IMG/VR virus record: IMGVR_UViG_3300024999_000030 | Span: 268,731 to 332,730 of that record | Strand: one strand, 5' to 3' | Length of the DNA: 64,000 nucleotides | Source: a virus | In this document: one piece after another, positions 23,705-31,568 of the stretch | How the letters are laid out: every line of letters starts with the position of its first letter | How positions within the stretch are numbered: the stretch's first letter is position 1 | Position numbers and translations under genes: made by a program | Notes under the pieces: generated by a model | The model's input: only the letters and a program-made list of their open reading frames with translations | Databases searched by the model: none | What the model was told of the DNA's origin: nothing

Positions 23705-23710
23705 ATGTAG
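23705..23710 (+). other. Start-stop ATGTAG directly before the PHP gene
   Basis: GGAGG at 23695-23699 is followed after five bases by ATG TAG, and the real start ATG of the PHP gene follows at once in the same frame. The six-base minimal reading frame has better spacing to the ribosome site than the true start. It could lower or regulate translation of the polymerase subunit. Confidence 0.4.
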
Positions 23711-24610
23711 ATGTTTGCAAACTTACATACTCATACCGATTATTCTGTATTAGATGGAATGATGACGGTAGATAAGGCTTTTGAAAAAGCCAAGCAGAAT
23801 GGATACTCCGCTCTAGCAATTACAGAACACGCAAATATGGCGTCTTTATTTGTTGCTTTAAAGGCGGCTGAAAAATATGATGTAAAATTTATTCCTGGTA
23901 TAGAATTTAATTTTGCAGATGACACGGGCGACGAGAAGGAATATCATCTCGTCGCTTTAGCTTCAACCCACAATGGACTTAAGTCTATTATGAAAGTTTC
24001 CTATGGGGCTTATTTTAAAGACTATAAGAATCCATATATCACATGGCAAGATCTAGATGAACTAGATAAAGATGGGGTATATCTTTTATCTGGATGTGAG
24101 GCAGGACTATTAGCAAGAAAAGCTTTATTTTTTGGCTCTTCTCGCGGAGGCCAAGTGTTAGATAGATTTTCATCTATGTTTGGTGATAGGTTCTTTGTTG
24201 AATTAAATGCCCCTTACAATGATAGGCAAAAAGATATCAATAGTATTTTATTAGATTTATCTAAACAAAAAAGTGTTCCAGCAATTATGACATTAGATAG
24301 TCATTATGCTAATGAAGCTGATGCGGAATTATTTCCAGTTTTTCAAGCAGTTCAATCTAAACGCACTATCTTTGATAAAGATAAATTTTACGATAGAAGT
24401 TCTTTAATCTCTGAGTCAGCGTTAAGAAATATGTGCGAGTCAGAATTTTCTTCCTCTATAGATAACGCCGCCGTATTAGCTTCTAGATGTCAGGACCCTA
24501 GGGAATATTTAAAAATTAGTGGCTCCTTTCTTATGCCAAAATTTGATGTGAGTTCAACGGACGACTATGAAGGATTTAAGAAGTGGAGGAAGGAAAACTA
24601 TGGAGTATAA
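23711..24610 (+). CDS. dnaE: DNA polymerase III alpha, PHP domain subunit (split DnaE, N-terminal part)
   Basis: A 299-residue protein equal to the PHP domain of bacterial DnaE. Metal-ligand positions appear complete: H6 and H8 (LHTHTD), D15, H40 (ITEHANM), E65 (PGIEFN), H79 (EYHLVALA), the Cys of SGCEAG, and D and H in TLDSHYANEAD. In bacterial polymerases with a full set, the PHP domain is an active proofreading exonuclease. The gene stops at TAA just after the position where DnaE continues into the polymerase palm, and the rest is in the next gene, 11 bases overlapped and in another frame. It has its own promoter. The split looks genuine because the second part has its own start and ribosome site. 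Confidence 0.88.
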   Translation: MFANLHTHTDYSVLDGMMTVDKAFEKAKQNGYSALAITEHANMASLFVALKAAEKYDVKFIPGIEFNFADDTGDEKEYHLVALASTHNGLKSIMKVSYGAYFKDYKNPYITWQDLDELDKDGVYLLSGCEAGLLARKALFFGSSRGGQVLDRFSSMFGDRFFVELNAPYNDRQKDINSILLDLSKQKSVPAIMTLDSHYANEADAELFPVFQAVQSKRTIFDKDKFYDRSSLISESALRNMCESEFSSSIDNAAVLASRCQDPREYLKISGSFLMPKFDVSSTDDYEGFKKWRKENYGV

Positions 24611-27122
24611 TGAAAGTCATGAATATTTGACTTATCTATGTGTGAAGGGTTGGGATAAAAAACTAGTTCCCTTAAACTTATCTGAAAATAAAAACATAGA
24701 ATATGCACAAAGACTTAAGCATGAATTACAAATGATTAATATGGCTAACTTAGATGATTATTTTTTAATTGTTTATGATATCATGAGATATTGTGATGAA
24801 CAAGGAATTCAAAGGGGACCCGGGAGAGGGAGTTCAGGAGGATGTTTAGTCGCATATCTAACCAATATTACTCATGTAGATAGTATAAAATATGAATGTT
24901 TGTTTTCTAGGTTCTTTAATATTGGTAGACTTCAAACGGGAAATCTTGCAGATATCGATGTGGATATTGATCCTAGATATATTAATGATGTAATTGGATA
25001 TATTAAAAATAAATATGGAGCAGATAAAGTCGCTGCCATTTCCACTGTTGTAAAGCTATTTGGTAAGTCTGCAATTAAAGATGTGTCCAGAGCGCTGGCA
25101 ATTGGAGAAAACGGAACAGGTAAAGCCGAAAACAAGAAAGAGATATTCTCTTTAAGTAATCGTATTACTTCTTTCTTTCCTGATGATCCTAAAGCTACGG
25201 TGGCATCATCCGTATCAACATCCAGTGAGCTTAAGAAATATCAAGAACAGTTTCCAGAACTTTTCGATAAAGCTATTAAATTGGAGGGATTGGTTCGCTC
25301 CAACTCTATTCATGCATGTGGGATGACTATTTCTAGTGTACCCTTAATTGAACATCTACCTATGAAACTTTGTAAAATTAAAGGCGATGAAGATTCAGAG
25401 GAAGAAGATAATAGTTATGGTCAACAGGTACAACTCCGAGAAGTTGTAGACGTGGACATGAAGGTATTAGAGTCTAGGAAATTTTTGAAGTTTGACTTTC
25501 TTAAATTAAAAACTTTGTCCGTGGTTAGAGACACCTTAGATATGATTAAACAAAATCATGACGTTGATATAAAGCTTCAAGATATTAACCTTGAAGATGA
25601 AAAAGTATATGAATATATGTGGAAGGCTCCTAATTTATTAGGTATTTTCCAGTTTGAAAGCTCTGGAATGAGAGATTTAGTCAGAGCAGTAAAACCTAGA
25701 AGTATTGAAGAGTTGGCGCACTGTAATGCTTTATATCGCCCAGGCCCAATCGATTCTGGTATATTAGCTCAGTATATTAAAAGACGACAGGGCAGAGAGA
25801 TGATAGCATATGATCACGTAGCTCTTAAACCTATATTAGAAAATACATATGGGCTACCGGTGTTTCAAGAGCAAAATATGAAGATTGCTCAAACTATCGC
25901 GGGCTTTTCAGAACAAGAAGCTGACATTTTAAGAGCAGCTATGGGTAAAAAAGATAAAGATAAAATGGCCTCTCTTCAATCTAAATTTTTAGATGGGGCT
26001 GCATCCAAGGGATATAATAGGGACTTAGCGGAATATCTATTTGATGCTATTGAAAAATCCAGTAGATATGCATTTAATAAACCACACTCTGTGGCATATT
26101 CTATTATGGCTTATTATACCCTATGGCTTAAATTTTATTATCCTACTGAATTTATTACTGCCAGTATTAATAATGAAAAAGATTGGGAAAAGATTTCTTT
26201 ATTTGTTTTTGACGCACAAGAACATAATATTAAAGTTCTTCCAGTGGATGTATCTAAATCTCAAATTGAATACACCGTTGCAGGTGATAAACAAATTCTT
26301 ACAGGCTTTAAATCTATTAAGGGAGTGGGGGCAATAGCTCCTCAGATTATCGTCGCCCGTGCCCCATACGTAGATTTTGTTGATTTTTTAATTAGAACCC
26401 ATGAGAAGGGTTCTAAGGTAAGCAGTGCAGTTGTTGATGCAGCTAATGCGGTAGGTGGATTTGAGTCTTTAGGTTTAAACAGGGCTACAGTAGAAGCTCA
26501 TTATGATAAAGTAGCAAGCCTACTTAGGGTTGAATATTTAACTAAGGAAAATAAAATTACGGAGATGGTGACAAAATACACTAAAGGCAATGAAACTATT
26601 GATATAGTGAAAGTTGTACAAGAATTAATTTCTAATTCCCCCACAGTTAGTTATGAGTTCGATAAGAGGCAAATGAGATATATTACTAAGGCTCTTTCCG
26701 CTGTATATCCAGAGAAGAAAGATACTGTGTCTGGAGTCCCTATCGAAGACCTACCAGATTGGCCTATGCTCAAAAAATGTAAACTTGAAAAAGCATACCT
26801 TGGATATTTTGTAAGTGGCCACCCCACTAAAGACGTTGCTATAAAACCCAAGAATCACCTTGGCTATGTGAGTAGTATGAATAACGGCGATAAAGTTGAA
26901 ATCGTTGTTTTTATAGAAAGATTAGTAGTAGATAAAATTGTGTCTGGTGGCAAAAGAATGTGTAAGTTTGAAATTTCAGACGCCAGTGGCTCTACAGACT
27001 TAGCGGTGTTTATGAAATCTCATGAGATGTGTCCGATTATAGTTGGGTCAGTATGTCATCTTTTATGTGCGGTCAACGTATTTAACGGCAGAACCTCACT
27101 ACAGTTTGTAAAGGTTTTATAG
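24600..27122 (+). CDS. dnaE: DNA polymerase III alpha, polymerase subunit (split DnaE, C-terminal part)
   Basis: An 840-residue protein that begins where the PHP part stops. ATG 24600 is preceded by GGAGGA (24584-24589). Polymerase motifs: GPGRGSSGG, the catalytic pair in ADIDVDID (D118, D120), and the third Asp in KFDFLKLKTL (D299). The fingers follow with FQFESSGM and ALYRPGPIDSG, and then GKKDKDKM and the YAFNKPHSVAYSIMAYYTLWLKFYYP segment. A helix-hairpin-helix-like region (GFKSIKGVGA) and a C-terminal OB-like domain (FEISDASGSTDLAVF) complete it. The sum of the two parts, about 1139 residues, equals a normal DnaE. No tau-binding tail is evident after the OB domain. Confidence 0.93.
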   Translation: MEYNESHEYLTYLCVKGWDKKLVPLNLSENKNIEYAQRLKHELQMINMANLDDYFLIVYDIMRYCDEQGIQRGPGRGSSGGCLVAYLTNITHVDSIKYECLFSRFFNIGRLQTGNLADIDVDIDPRYINDVIGYIKNKYGADKVAAISTVVKLFGKSAIKDVSRALAIGENGTGKAENKKEIFSLSNRITSFFPDDPKATVASSVSTSSELKKYQEQFPELFDKAIKLEGLVRSNSIHACGMTISSVPLIEHLPMKLCKIKGDEDSEEEDNSYGQQVQLREVVDVDMKVLESRKFLKFDFLKLKTLSVVRDTLDMIKQNHDVDIKLQDINLEDEKVYEYMWKAPNLLGIFQFESSGMRDLVRAVKPRSIEELAHCNALYRPGPIDSGILAQYIKRRQGREMIAYDHVALKPILENTYGLPVFQEQNMKIAQTIAGFSEQEADILRAAMGKKDKDKMASLQSKFLDGAASKGYNRDLAEYLFDAIEKSSRYAFNKPHSVAYSIMAYYTLWLKFYYPTEFITASINNEKDWEKISLFVFDAQEHNIKVLPVDVSKSQIEYTVAGDKQILTGFKSIKGVGAIAPQIIVARAPYVDFVDFLIRTHEKGSKVSSAVVDAANAVGGFESLGLNRATVEAHYDKVASLLRVEYLTKENKITEMVTKYTKGNETIDIVKVVQELISNSPTVSYEFDKRQMRYITKALSAVYPEKKDTVSGVPIEDLPDWPMLKKCKLEKAYLGYFVSGHPTKDVAIKPKNHLGYVSSMNNGDKVEIVVFIERLVVDKIVSGGKRMCKFEISDASGSTDLAVFMKSHEMCPIIVGSVCHLLCAVNVFNGRTSLQFVKVL

Positions 27123-27123
27123 G

Positions 27124-27152
27124 TTGACTTTTAGAATACTTTGAGCTATATT
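27124..27152 (+). promoter_or_regulatory. TTGACT-N17-TATATT promoter for the HU-like gene
   Basis: TTGACT at 27124-27129 and TATATT at 27147-27152 are separated by 17 bases, 21 bases ahead of the HU-like ATG. Confidence 0.8.
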
Positions 27153-27173
27153 GTTATAGGATGAGAGGTATAA

Positions 27174-27530
27174 ATGAGGACAACTAAGAAATATTTTATT
27201 GATAAGATTCTTCATGATCCGAGACAGCGCTTTTATATGAAGAGATCTGAATGTGCAATTATCTTAGAAATTATAATGGAAGCAATTAAGGAATCAATTT
27301 TAAATCAACAGGTGGTAGAATTAAGAGGAATAGGTTCTATTGGTATTAAAGACGTTGGCCCAAAGAGTGTTTATGATTTTAAAGATAATAATACGTACAC
27401 TAAGGAACATATATTGAAGTTAAAATTTTCAGCTTCGCCAGTAATTAAAGAGGAAATTAGAAAATTAAATTCAGAATTAGATTCTGAGGATAAGATTAAA
27501 AGCGACTCAGGAGATGACAATGCAGTGTAA
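27174..27530 (+). CDS. HU/IHF-like DNA-binding protein
   Basis: A 118-residue protein with the HU/IHF pattern: an N-terminal two-helix body (ECAIILEIIMEAIKESIL), the strand turn VVELRGIGSIGIKDVGPKSV equal to the GFGxFxxxxR segment, and the closing strand-helix LKLKFSASPVIKEEIRKLN. The arm region that normally inserts into the minor groove is shorter and less basic than in HU. The C-terminal 20 residues are acidic and disordered. Such proteins bend DNA in replication and compaction. It has its own promoter, and its last 17 bases overlap the next gene. Confidence 0.78.
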   Translation: MRTTKKYFIDKILHDPRQRFYMKRSECAIILEIIMEAIKESILNQQVVELRGIGSIGIKDVGPKSVYDFKDNNTYTKEHILKLKFSASPVIKEEIRKLNSELDSEDKIKSDSGDDNAV

Positions 27531-28119
27531 TAATTGTAAACATGATATTCCACTAAATATGGCCTTTGCTTATTCAAAGGGAGCCTGTCCATTTTGCGGT
27601 TCAGAATTTTTATCTGATTCAAAAGGATTAGCAATTCAACAGTTTTATAATAAACTATTTGAATGTTTTGGAACTAATCTGGAAATTGATAAAACTTTTA
27701 CTATTCTTGGTTTTCTTTATAGTCCCGGCTCAGAAATAATTATAGAATCTTTAAAGAATTATGGTGACGCTTTTAATGAAATTAGCAAAGAAATATCTAT
27801 TTCGTCAGCTTCCACAGTTGTTGATGTCCCGATAGCTGCCGATGAAGCCAAGGCTTCACCTCCAAATTCATTTAAGCCCCCTAAGCCCCCAGTAAAGAAA
27901 GTCATTAGGCGCTCTGATTCTTCTGAAGATGATTCAAATATCCCATCGGCACCAATGTCTAATACTGGAAAAGATTATTCTATTCCAGAATCAGAAATTA
28001 TAGATTTACCAGAACAATTACAGTCCTTAGCTCGTAATGTAAAAACTAAAGCTGATTATGATTTACTGATGAAGATGGTGGCTGAAACAATGGTGCTGGG
28101 AGATCGTAGTGGCAATTGA
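27514..28119 (+). CDS. hypothetical zinc-ribbon protein, 201 aa
   Basis: The first 30 residues form a zinc ribbon: CNNC followed by CPFCGSEFL. A ~50-residue helical part follows (AIQQFYNKLFECFGTNLEI), then a Pro/Ser-rich linker with PPKPPVKKVIRRSD, and an acidic helical C-terminus. The start may be ATG 27514 or ATG 27520; CAGGAG lies ahead of both. The protein lies in the replication cluster and may bind nucleic acid or a replisome partner. It is not assigned to a family. Confidence 0.65.
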   Translation: MTMQCNNCKHDIPLNMAFAYSKGACPFCGSEFLSDSKGLAIQQFYNKLFECFGTNLEIDKTFTILGFLYSPGSEIIIESLKNYGDAFNEISKEISISSASTVVDVPIAADEAKASPPNSFKPPKPPVKKVIRRSDSSEDDSNIPSAPMSNTGKDYSIPESEIIDLPEQLQSLARNVKTKADYDLLMKMVAETMVLGDRSGN

Positions 28120-28609
28120 ATTTATTAAAGAAGTTTTATCAGCTATAGGTGGAATAAATGAAACTTCATTCCTAGATAAATACACATATATAGATGAGGT
28201 TATTAATCGTATTCCAATGTATAGTTGCATAGATCATAATGTGGCTAAGGAACTGGCGGCTATGTCATTAGCTGGGGCTAATATTTGTTCTGATTTAATT
28301 GGAGAGTTAACCCAAAGATATCAAATGTTAAATATTCTAATGAAAGAAGAGGAGGGAAAAGCTGGATTATTGAGAAGTGGTAAGGGCACAGCTGCAGCAC
28401 AAAAAATGTTTGCCCAAACAGATAAGGGTTTCATTGATGCGGTTACTAAAAAAGCAAACGCAGAAACAATGTTAGAGGCATTAAAAAGAAAATATGATGT
28501 ACTAATGGCTTTACATTATTTGAGTCGAGATATAGTAAAAAGTTTAGCCAAAGCTCCGTCATCGGAATCTTATGATGCGGCAAGCGAAGGTTCTTACGCA
28601 AGGCTATGA
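28109..28609 (+). CDS. hypothetical helical protein, 166 aa
   Basis: Not recognised. It uses a GTG start that overlaps the previous gene by 11 bases, with GGGAGAT ahead. It is predicted to be almost all helical, with a long charged segment (LTQRYQMLNILMKEEEGKAG) and a KKANAETMLEALKRKYDVLMALHYL helix. Its position just before an SSB-like gene raises the possibility of a loader or recombination mediator, but there is no motif support. Confidence 0.65.
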   Translation: MAIEFIKEVLSAIGGINETSFLDKYTYIDEVINRIPMYSCIDHNVAKELAAMSLAGANICSDLIGELTQRYQMLNILMKEEEGKAGLLRSGKGTAAAQKMFAQTDKGFIDAVTKKANAETMLEALKRKYDVLMALHYLSRDIVKSLAKAPSSESYDAASEGSYARL

Positions 28610-28634
28610 GCCTAAAATAAAAGGAGAAAACAAA

Positions 28635-29474
28635 ATGAGTAATATTTGGGATGAGTTTGAAAAATCTAGCACTGGAGCCGCTAATGGTTCTCAGGGATCT
28701 GCCTCCGTAAAAGACAAGCGTATTGAGTTCAATAAGCCGTCTACTCAGGTTAGATTACTATCCAACAAAGAAGGTTTGAAACGTATGTTTCATTTCATTC
28801 GTGCCGCTGGAACAAAAGGGCGCTCTGTAGTTTGTTGTGGGGAGGGTTGTCCAGTGTGTGCAGTTGGCGATATTCCACAACCTAAGTGGCTTATGGTTGC
28901 CCTAGAGAGGGAAACTCTACGAGTTGGAGTTGTTCAACTTACTAGGGGAATGATGAAGGGAATCTCGGCTCTCCGTAAATTGCAACCTTTTGGCCCAGAC
29001 ATGACGTCGTACGATCTTCTCGTTATTAAGAGCACTGAAAGAAATAAAGATGGAAAGGATCAGACGTCTTATATGGTACATGGTCTACCACAGGGAACCG
29101 TTCCTCAGGTAGACGAAGCGACTCGTAACCGCGTAATTGCGGAAGCTAAAGAGCTAATGGACCACCTTGATGATTTTGCTAAAATTTATTCTCCAGATCA
29201 AACGCTACGGTATCTTGGTTGGGCCACTCCAGGACAAACGGGACCCTCGACTAGTGTTCCCCAGCCATCTAAAGTCACCGTTGCCACTTCCACCTCGGCT
29301 CAGGTAACCCCTCCAACTTTTACACCAGCTACATCAGAAGCGTTCAGTGTTTCCAGCTTCCTATCTAAACCAGAGCCGGAAGCAGATAATACCTTTAAAG
29401 TTGATCCTAAAATTGCCGAGGCTGCGCCATCTGTTGAGCCGGAAGATGAGGATACTCCGCAGTTTAAGCTATGA
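28635..29474 (+). CDS. Putative single-stranded DNA-binding protein (gp32-like)
   Basis: A 279-residue protein. ATG 28635 has AAGGAG in front; an upstream in-frame start would lie inside the preceding gene. A Cys cluster VCCGEGCPVC near residues 60-70 resembles the zinc site of T4 gp32-type SSBs. The body contains strand-rich segments (KWLMVALERETLRVGVVQLTRG, YDLLVIKSTER). The C-terminal 70 residues are Ser/Thr/Pro-rich and end in an acidic tail with a hydrophobic tip (PEDEDTPQFKL), the hallmark tail by which SSBs recruit partners. RuvC and RecA follow directly. The call is likely but not certain, because the OB fold cannot be shown by motif alone. Confidence 0.65.
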   Translation: MSNIWDEFEKSSTGAANGSQGSASVKDKRIEFNKPSTQVRLLSNKEGLKRMFHFIRAAGTKGRSVVCCGEGCPVCAVGDIPQPKWLMVALERETLRVGVVQLTRGMMKGISALRKLQPFGPDMTSYDLLVIKSTERNKDGKDQTSYMVHGLPQGTVPQVDEATRNRVIAEAKELMDHLDDFAKIYSPDQTLRYLGWATPGQTGPSTSVPQPSKVTVATSTSAQVTPPTFTPATSEAFSVSSFLSKPEPEADNTFKVDPKIAEAAPSVEPEDEDTPQFKL

Positions 29475-30001
29475 TTGTTTTAGCTTTAGATGTTTCATCT
29501 ATTAGTACGGGTTGGGCCAACTTAGCCATATTAAAGGCAAAGAAAGCCAAAGCTCCATTGGCCAAGGTTAAAGGCTTCGGTTGTATTATGCCGAAGTCTT
29601 CCTTGTCCACTGAAAGACTTATTATGTTTGAAAGTCAATTGAAGAGTTTAATTTATGAAGTCAAACCAGATATATGTGTTATCGAAGATCTAAATCATTT
29701 GAGAAATATGGATGTTGTTAAAGTCTTAGCTTCTTTTTTAGGTACAGCTAAAAAAGTGTGTTACGAATATCATAAACAAGAACCCATTTTGATTAGAAGA
29801 TCTCACGTTCTTAAGCAAACTGTTGGCAATGGGGATGCTTCCAAAGAAGAAGTAGTTAAATATATTGAAAAATTATTTAATCTTACCTTACCTGAAATTG
29901 GGAAGGAAGATATTGCCGATGCCATTGTTACTGGTTATTGTTATGTTATTGAAGCTGGAAAAATCCCAACAACAGAAGGAGATGGTAATGGCAAAAATTA
30001 A
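29471..30001 (+). CDS. ruvC: RuvC-like Holliday junction resolvase
   Basis: A 176-residue RNase H-fold nuclease. The four acidic catalytic residues are present: D7 in VLALDVSSISTGWA, E72 in CVIEDLNHL, and D147 and D150 in EDIADAIVTGY. The motif order and length match bacterial RuvC (about 170 residues). It resolves four-way junctions made by RecA. The start overlaps the SSB-like gene by four bases (ATGA), and the end overlaps the recA gene by 14 bases, so all three are coupled. Confidence 0.9.
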   Translation: MIVLALDVSSISTGWANLAILKAKKAKAPLAKVKGFGCIMPKSSLSTERLIMFESQLKSLIYEVKPDICVIEDLNHLRNMDVVKVLASFLGTAKKVCYEYHKQEPILIRRSHVLKQTVGNGDASKEEVVKYIEKLFNLTLPEIGKEDIADAIVTGYCYVIEAGKIPTTEGDGNGKN

Positions 30002-31127
30002 AGAGAAAGAGGACAATCCCTTTTCTGATACTAAACGCACTGGTATTCTTAAAAAGTTTTTCGAAGAAGCAGCATGGAATGAAGATAGAGATGCCAAAAT
30101 TACGGTTGTTCCAACATCTTCATTTGCATTGAATTATATTTTAGGAGTGGGTGGCCTTCCTCTTGGCCGTATTGTCCAACTTGCTGGAGCTGAATCTTCT
30201 GGGAAGACTACTCTCTGCATGGACCTCATGCGACATGCAGAGGATATGGGATACAGTTTTTTGTTTTTTGACGTAGAACAAACATATAGTGCTGATCTTG
30301 CAAACAAAATTGGTATTAAGACTCCTCCCTCTGAGTATATGGTTAAGGAGTCTAGGGCCGCTGTTATTTGGTCTAAGCTGATTGGGCCACATAAGGGACT
30401 TAAAAAACAAGAAGGAATTTTATGTCCAGATAGTGAAATTGGAAATTATTTCTTAAAGGAAAAAAATCTTAAACTTATTTTTATAGACAGTTTAAATTCT
30501 TTAATCGTTCCTAGGGTCGAAAATTCAGATTTAGGCACTCAACAAGTTGGAGCATTATCTTCTTTCTTATCTCAAAATCTTCCTTTGCTAGTGCCTAAGT
30601 TAGCCTTTGCTGGCGTTACCCTTGTTGGAATTCAACAGTTGCGCAGTAAGATTGGTGTAATGTATGGGGACCCCACAACAACTTCTGGAGGTCGTGCCTG
30701 GAAACACGATGTATCTGTTTCAATTAACTTGACACCAAGTGAAGCTAAAGACAATAAAATCTTTGATGGCGAGGGTGCGGTTATAGGTACATCAGTTACC
30801 GCTTATATTTCTAAATCTAAAGTTTCTAGACCATATATGAAGGGCCATTATAAAGTAATTTTTGGCCAAGGGGTTGTTGAGCAAGAGCGTGAGGTTTTTG
30901 ATATTGCACTTCGTCGTAGGGTAATAACTAAACCAAACACTCAAAGTTATGAATTTGAAGGAGCAACGTGGCGAGGAGAAAAAGCAATTCTGGAATCAAT
31001 TGCAACAGATGAATCTTTGCGTAATAAAATTATTGCTAGTATTTATGCTCGCCGTTATGAAACTCTAGATGGTGAATTTGATGTAGCTCCACCAGAGGGT
31101 ATGATTTCAGATGATCAAGATGTTTAA
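29988..31127 (+). CDS. recA: RecA/UvsX recombinase
   Basis: A 379-residue RecA-family protein. ATG 29988 is placed by AGAAGGAGAT ahead of it; longer frames run inside ruvC. Walker A is GAESSGKTT (residues 67-75), Walker B is LKLIFIDSLNSL, and the GIQQLRSKIGVMYGDPTTTSGGRAWKH segment holds the L2 region and the glycine-rich stretch. The glutamate of the catalytic FFDVEQTY is present. RecA/UvsX proteins drive strand exchange and recombination-dependent replication. An acidic C-terminus (APPEGMISDDQDV) parallels the regulatory tail of bacterial RecA. All motifs are intact. Confidence 0.95.
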   Translation: MAKIKEKEDNPFSDTKRTGILKKFFEEAAWNEDRDAKITVVPTSSFALNYILGVGGLPLGRIVQLAGAESSGKTTLCMDLMRHAEDMGYSFLFFDVEQTYSADLANKIGIKTPPSEYMVKESRAAVIWSKLIGPHKGLKKQEGILCPDSEIGNYFLKEKNLKLIFIDSLNSLIVPRVENSDLGTQQVGALSSFLSQNLPLLVPKLAFAGVTLVGIQQLRSKIGVMYGDPTTTSGGRAWKHDVSVSINLTPSEAKDNKIFDGEGAVIGTSVTAYISKSKVSRPYMKGHYKVIFGQGVVEQEREVFDIALRRRVITKPNTQSYEFEGATWRGEKAILESIATDESLRNKIIASIYARRYETLDGEFDVAPPEGMISDDQDV

Positions 31128-31142
31128 ATCCAGGAGGATAAA

Positions 31143-31568
31143 ATGTTAACTACTTGTAATAAGTGCGGCTCACAAAAAGAAGTAAGGCTTAGAAAAAGTG
31201 ACAATAAACCAGTGTGTATTGAATGTGGAGCAGAAGTGCCCCTCTCCAATATTATGATTGAAAATATGAAGAGGACTAACGATTATATTACCGCTTCAGA
31301 TAATAAAGTACCATTTGGATGTAAGTGTGATAAGTGCGGAGCTATTGCTGAACTTATTTTTAACTCAACAACTAATAAAGCTGAGTGTACCATTTGCCAT
31401 AAGACCATGGACATTACACCGTTTATGATTAAAGCACTTCAGATTTCTGGTCATTATAATCCATCTAAAGATTCAGTGGTTTCTCTCGAAGAGAAAGAAG
31501 AGGTTAAAAAGAATGTGCCTGGACCCAATAAGCAAACTCGTGGAGCTGTGTCACGCAAATCTAAGTAA
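31143..31568 (+). CDS. Double zinc-ribbon protein, 141 aa
   Basis: Two consecutive zinc ribbons are visible: CNKC with CIEC at residues 5-29, and CDKC with CTIC at about 62-86. Each is followed by the same local pattern, PLSNIMIENMK and DITPFMIKALQ, so the protein is an internal duplication of a ~55-residue unit. A basic tail ends it (PNKQTRGAVSRKSK). It lies between recA and the primase TOPRIM gene, which it overlaps by 56 bases. It may bind nucleic acids or the primase; that is inference. The ribosome site is CAGGAGGATAAA. Confidence 0.7.
   Translation: MLTTCNKCGSQKEVRLRKSDNKPVCIECGAEVPLSNIMIENMKRTNDYITASDNKVPFGCKCDKCGAIAELIFNSTTNKAECTICHKTMDITPFMIKALQISGHYNPSKDSVVSLEEKEEVKKNVPGPNKQTRGAVSRKSK

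Noticed and set aside
24567-24610. Sequencing frameshift in dnaE
   Set aside because: The second part has a well-placed ATG with GGAGGA ten bases ahead, so a natural split is the simpler reading, although reads should confirm it.
29865-29987. N-terminal extension of RecA by 41 residues
   Set aside because: The extension is a leucine-rich shadow of ruvC in another frame; ATG 29988 has a good ribosome site.
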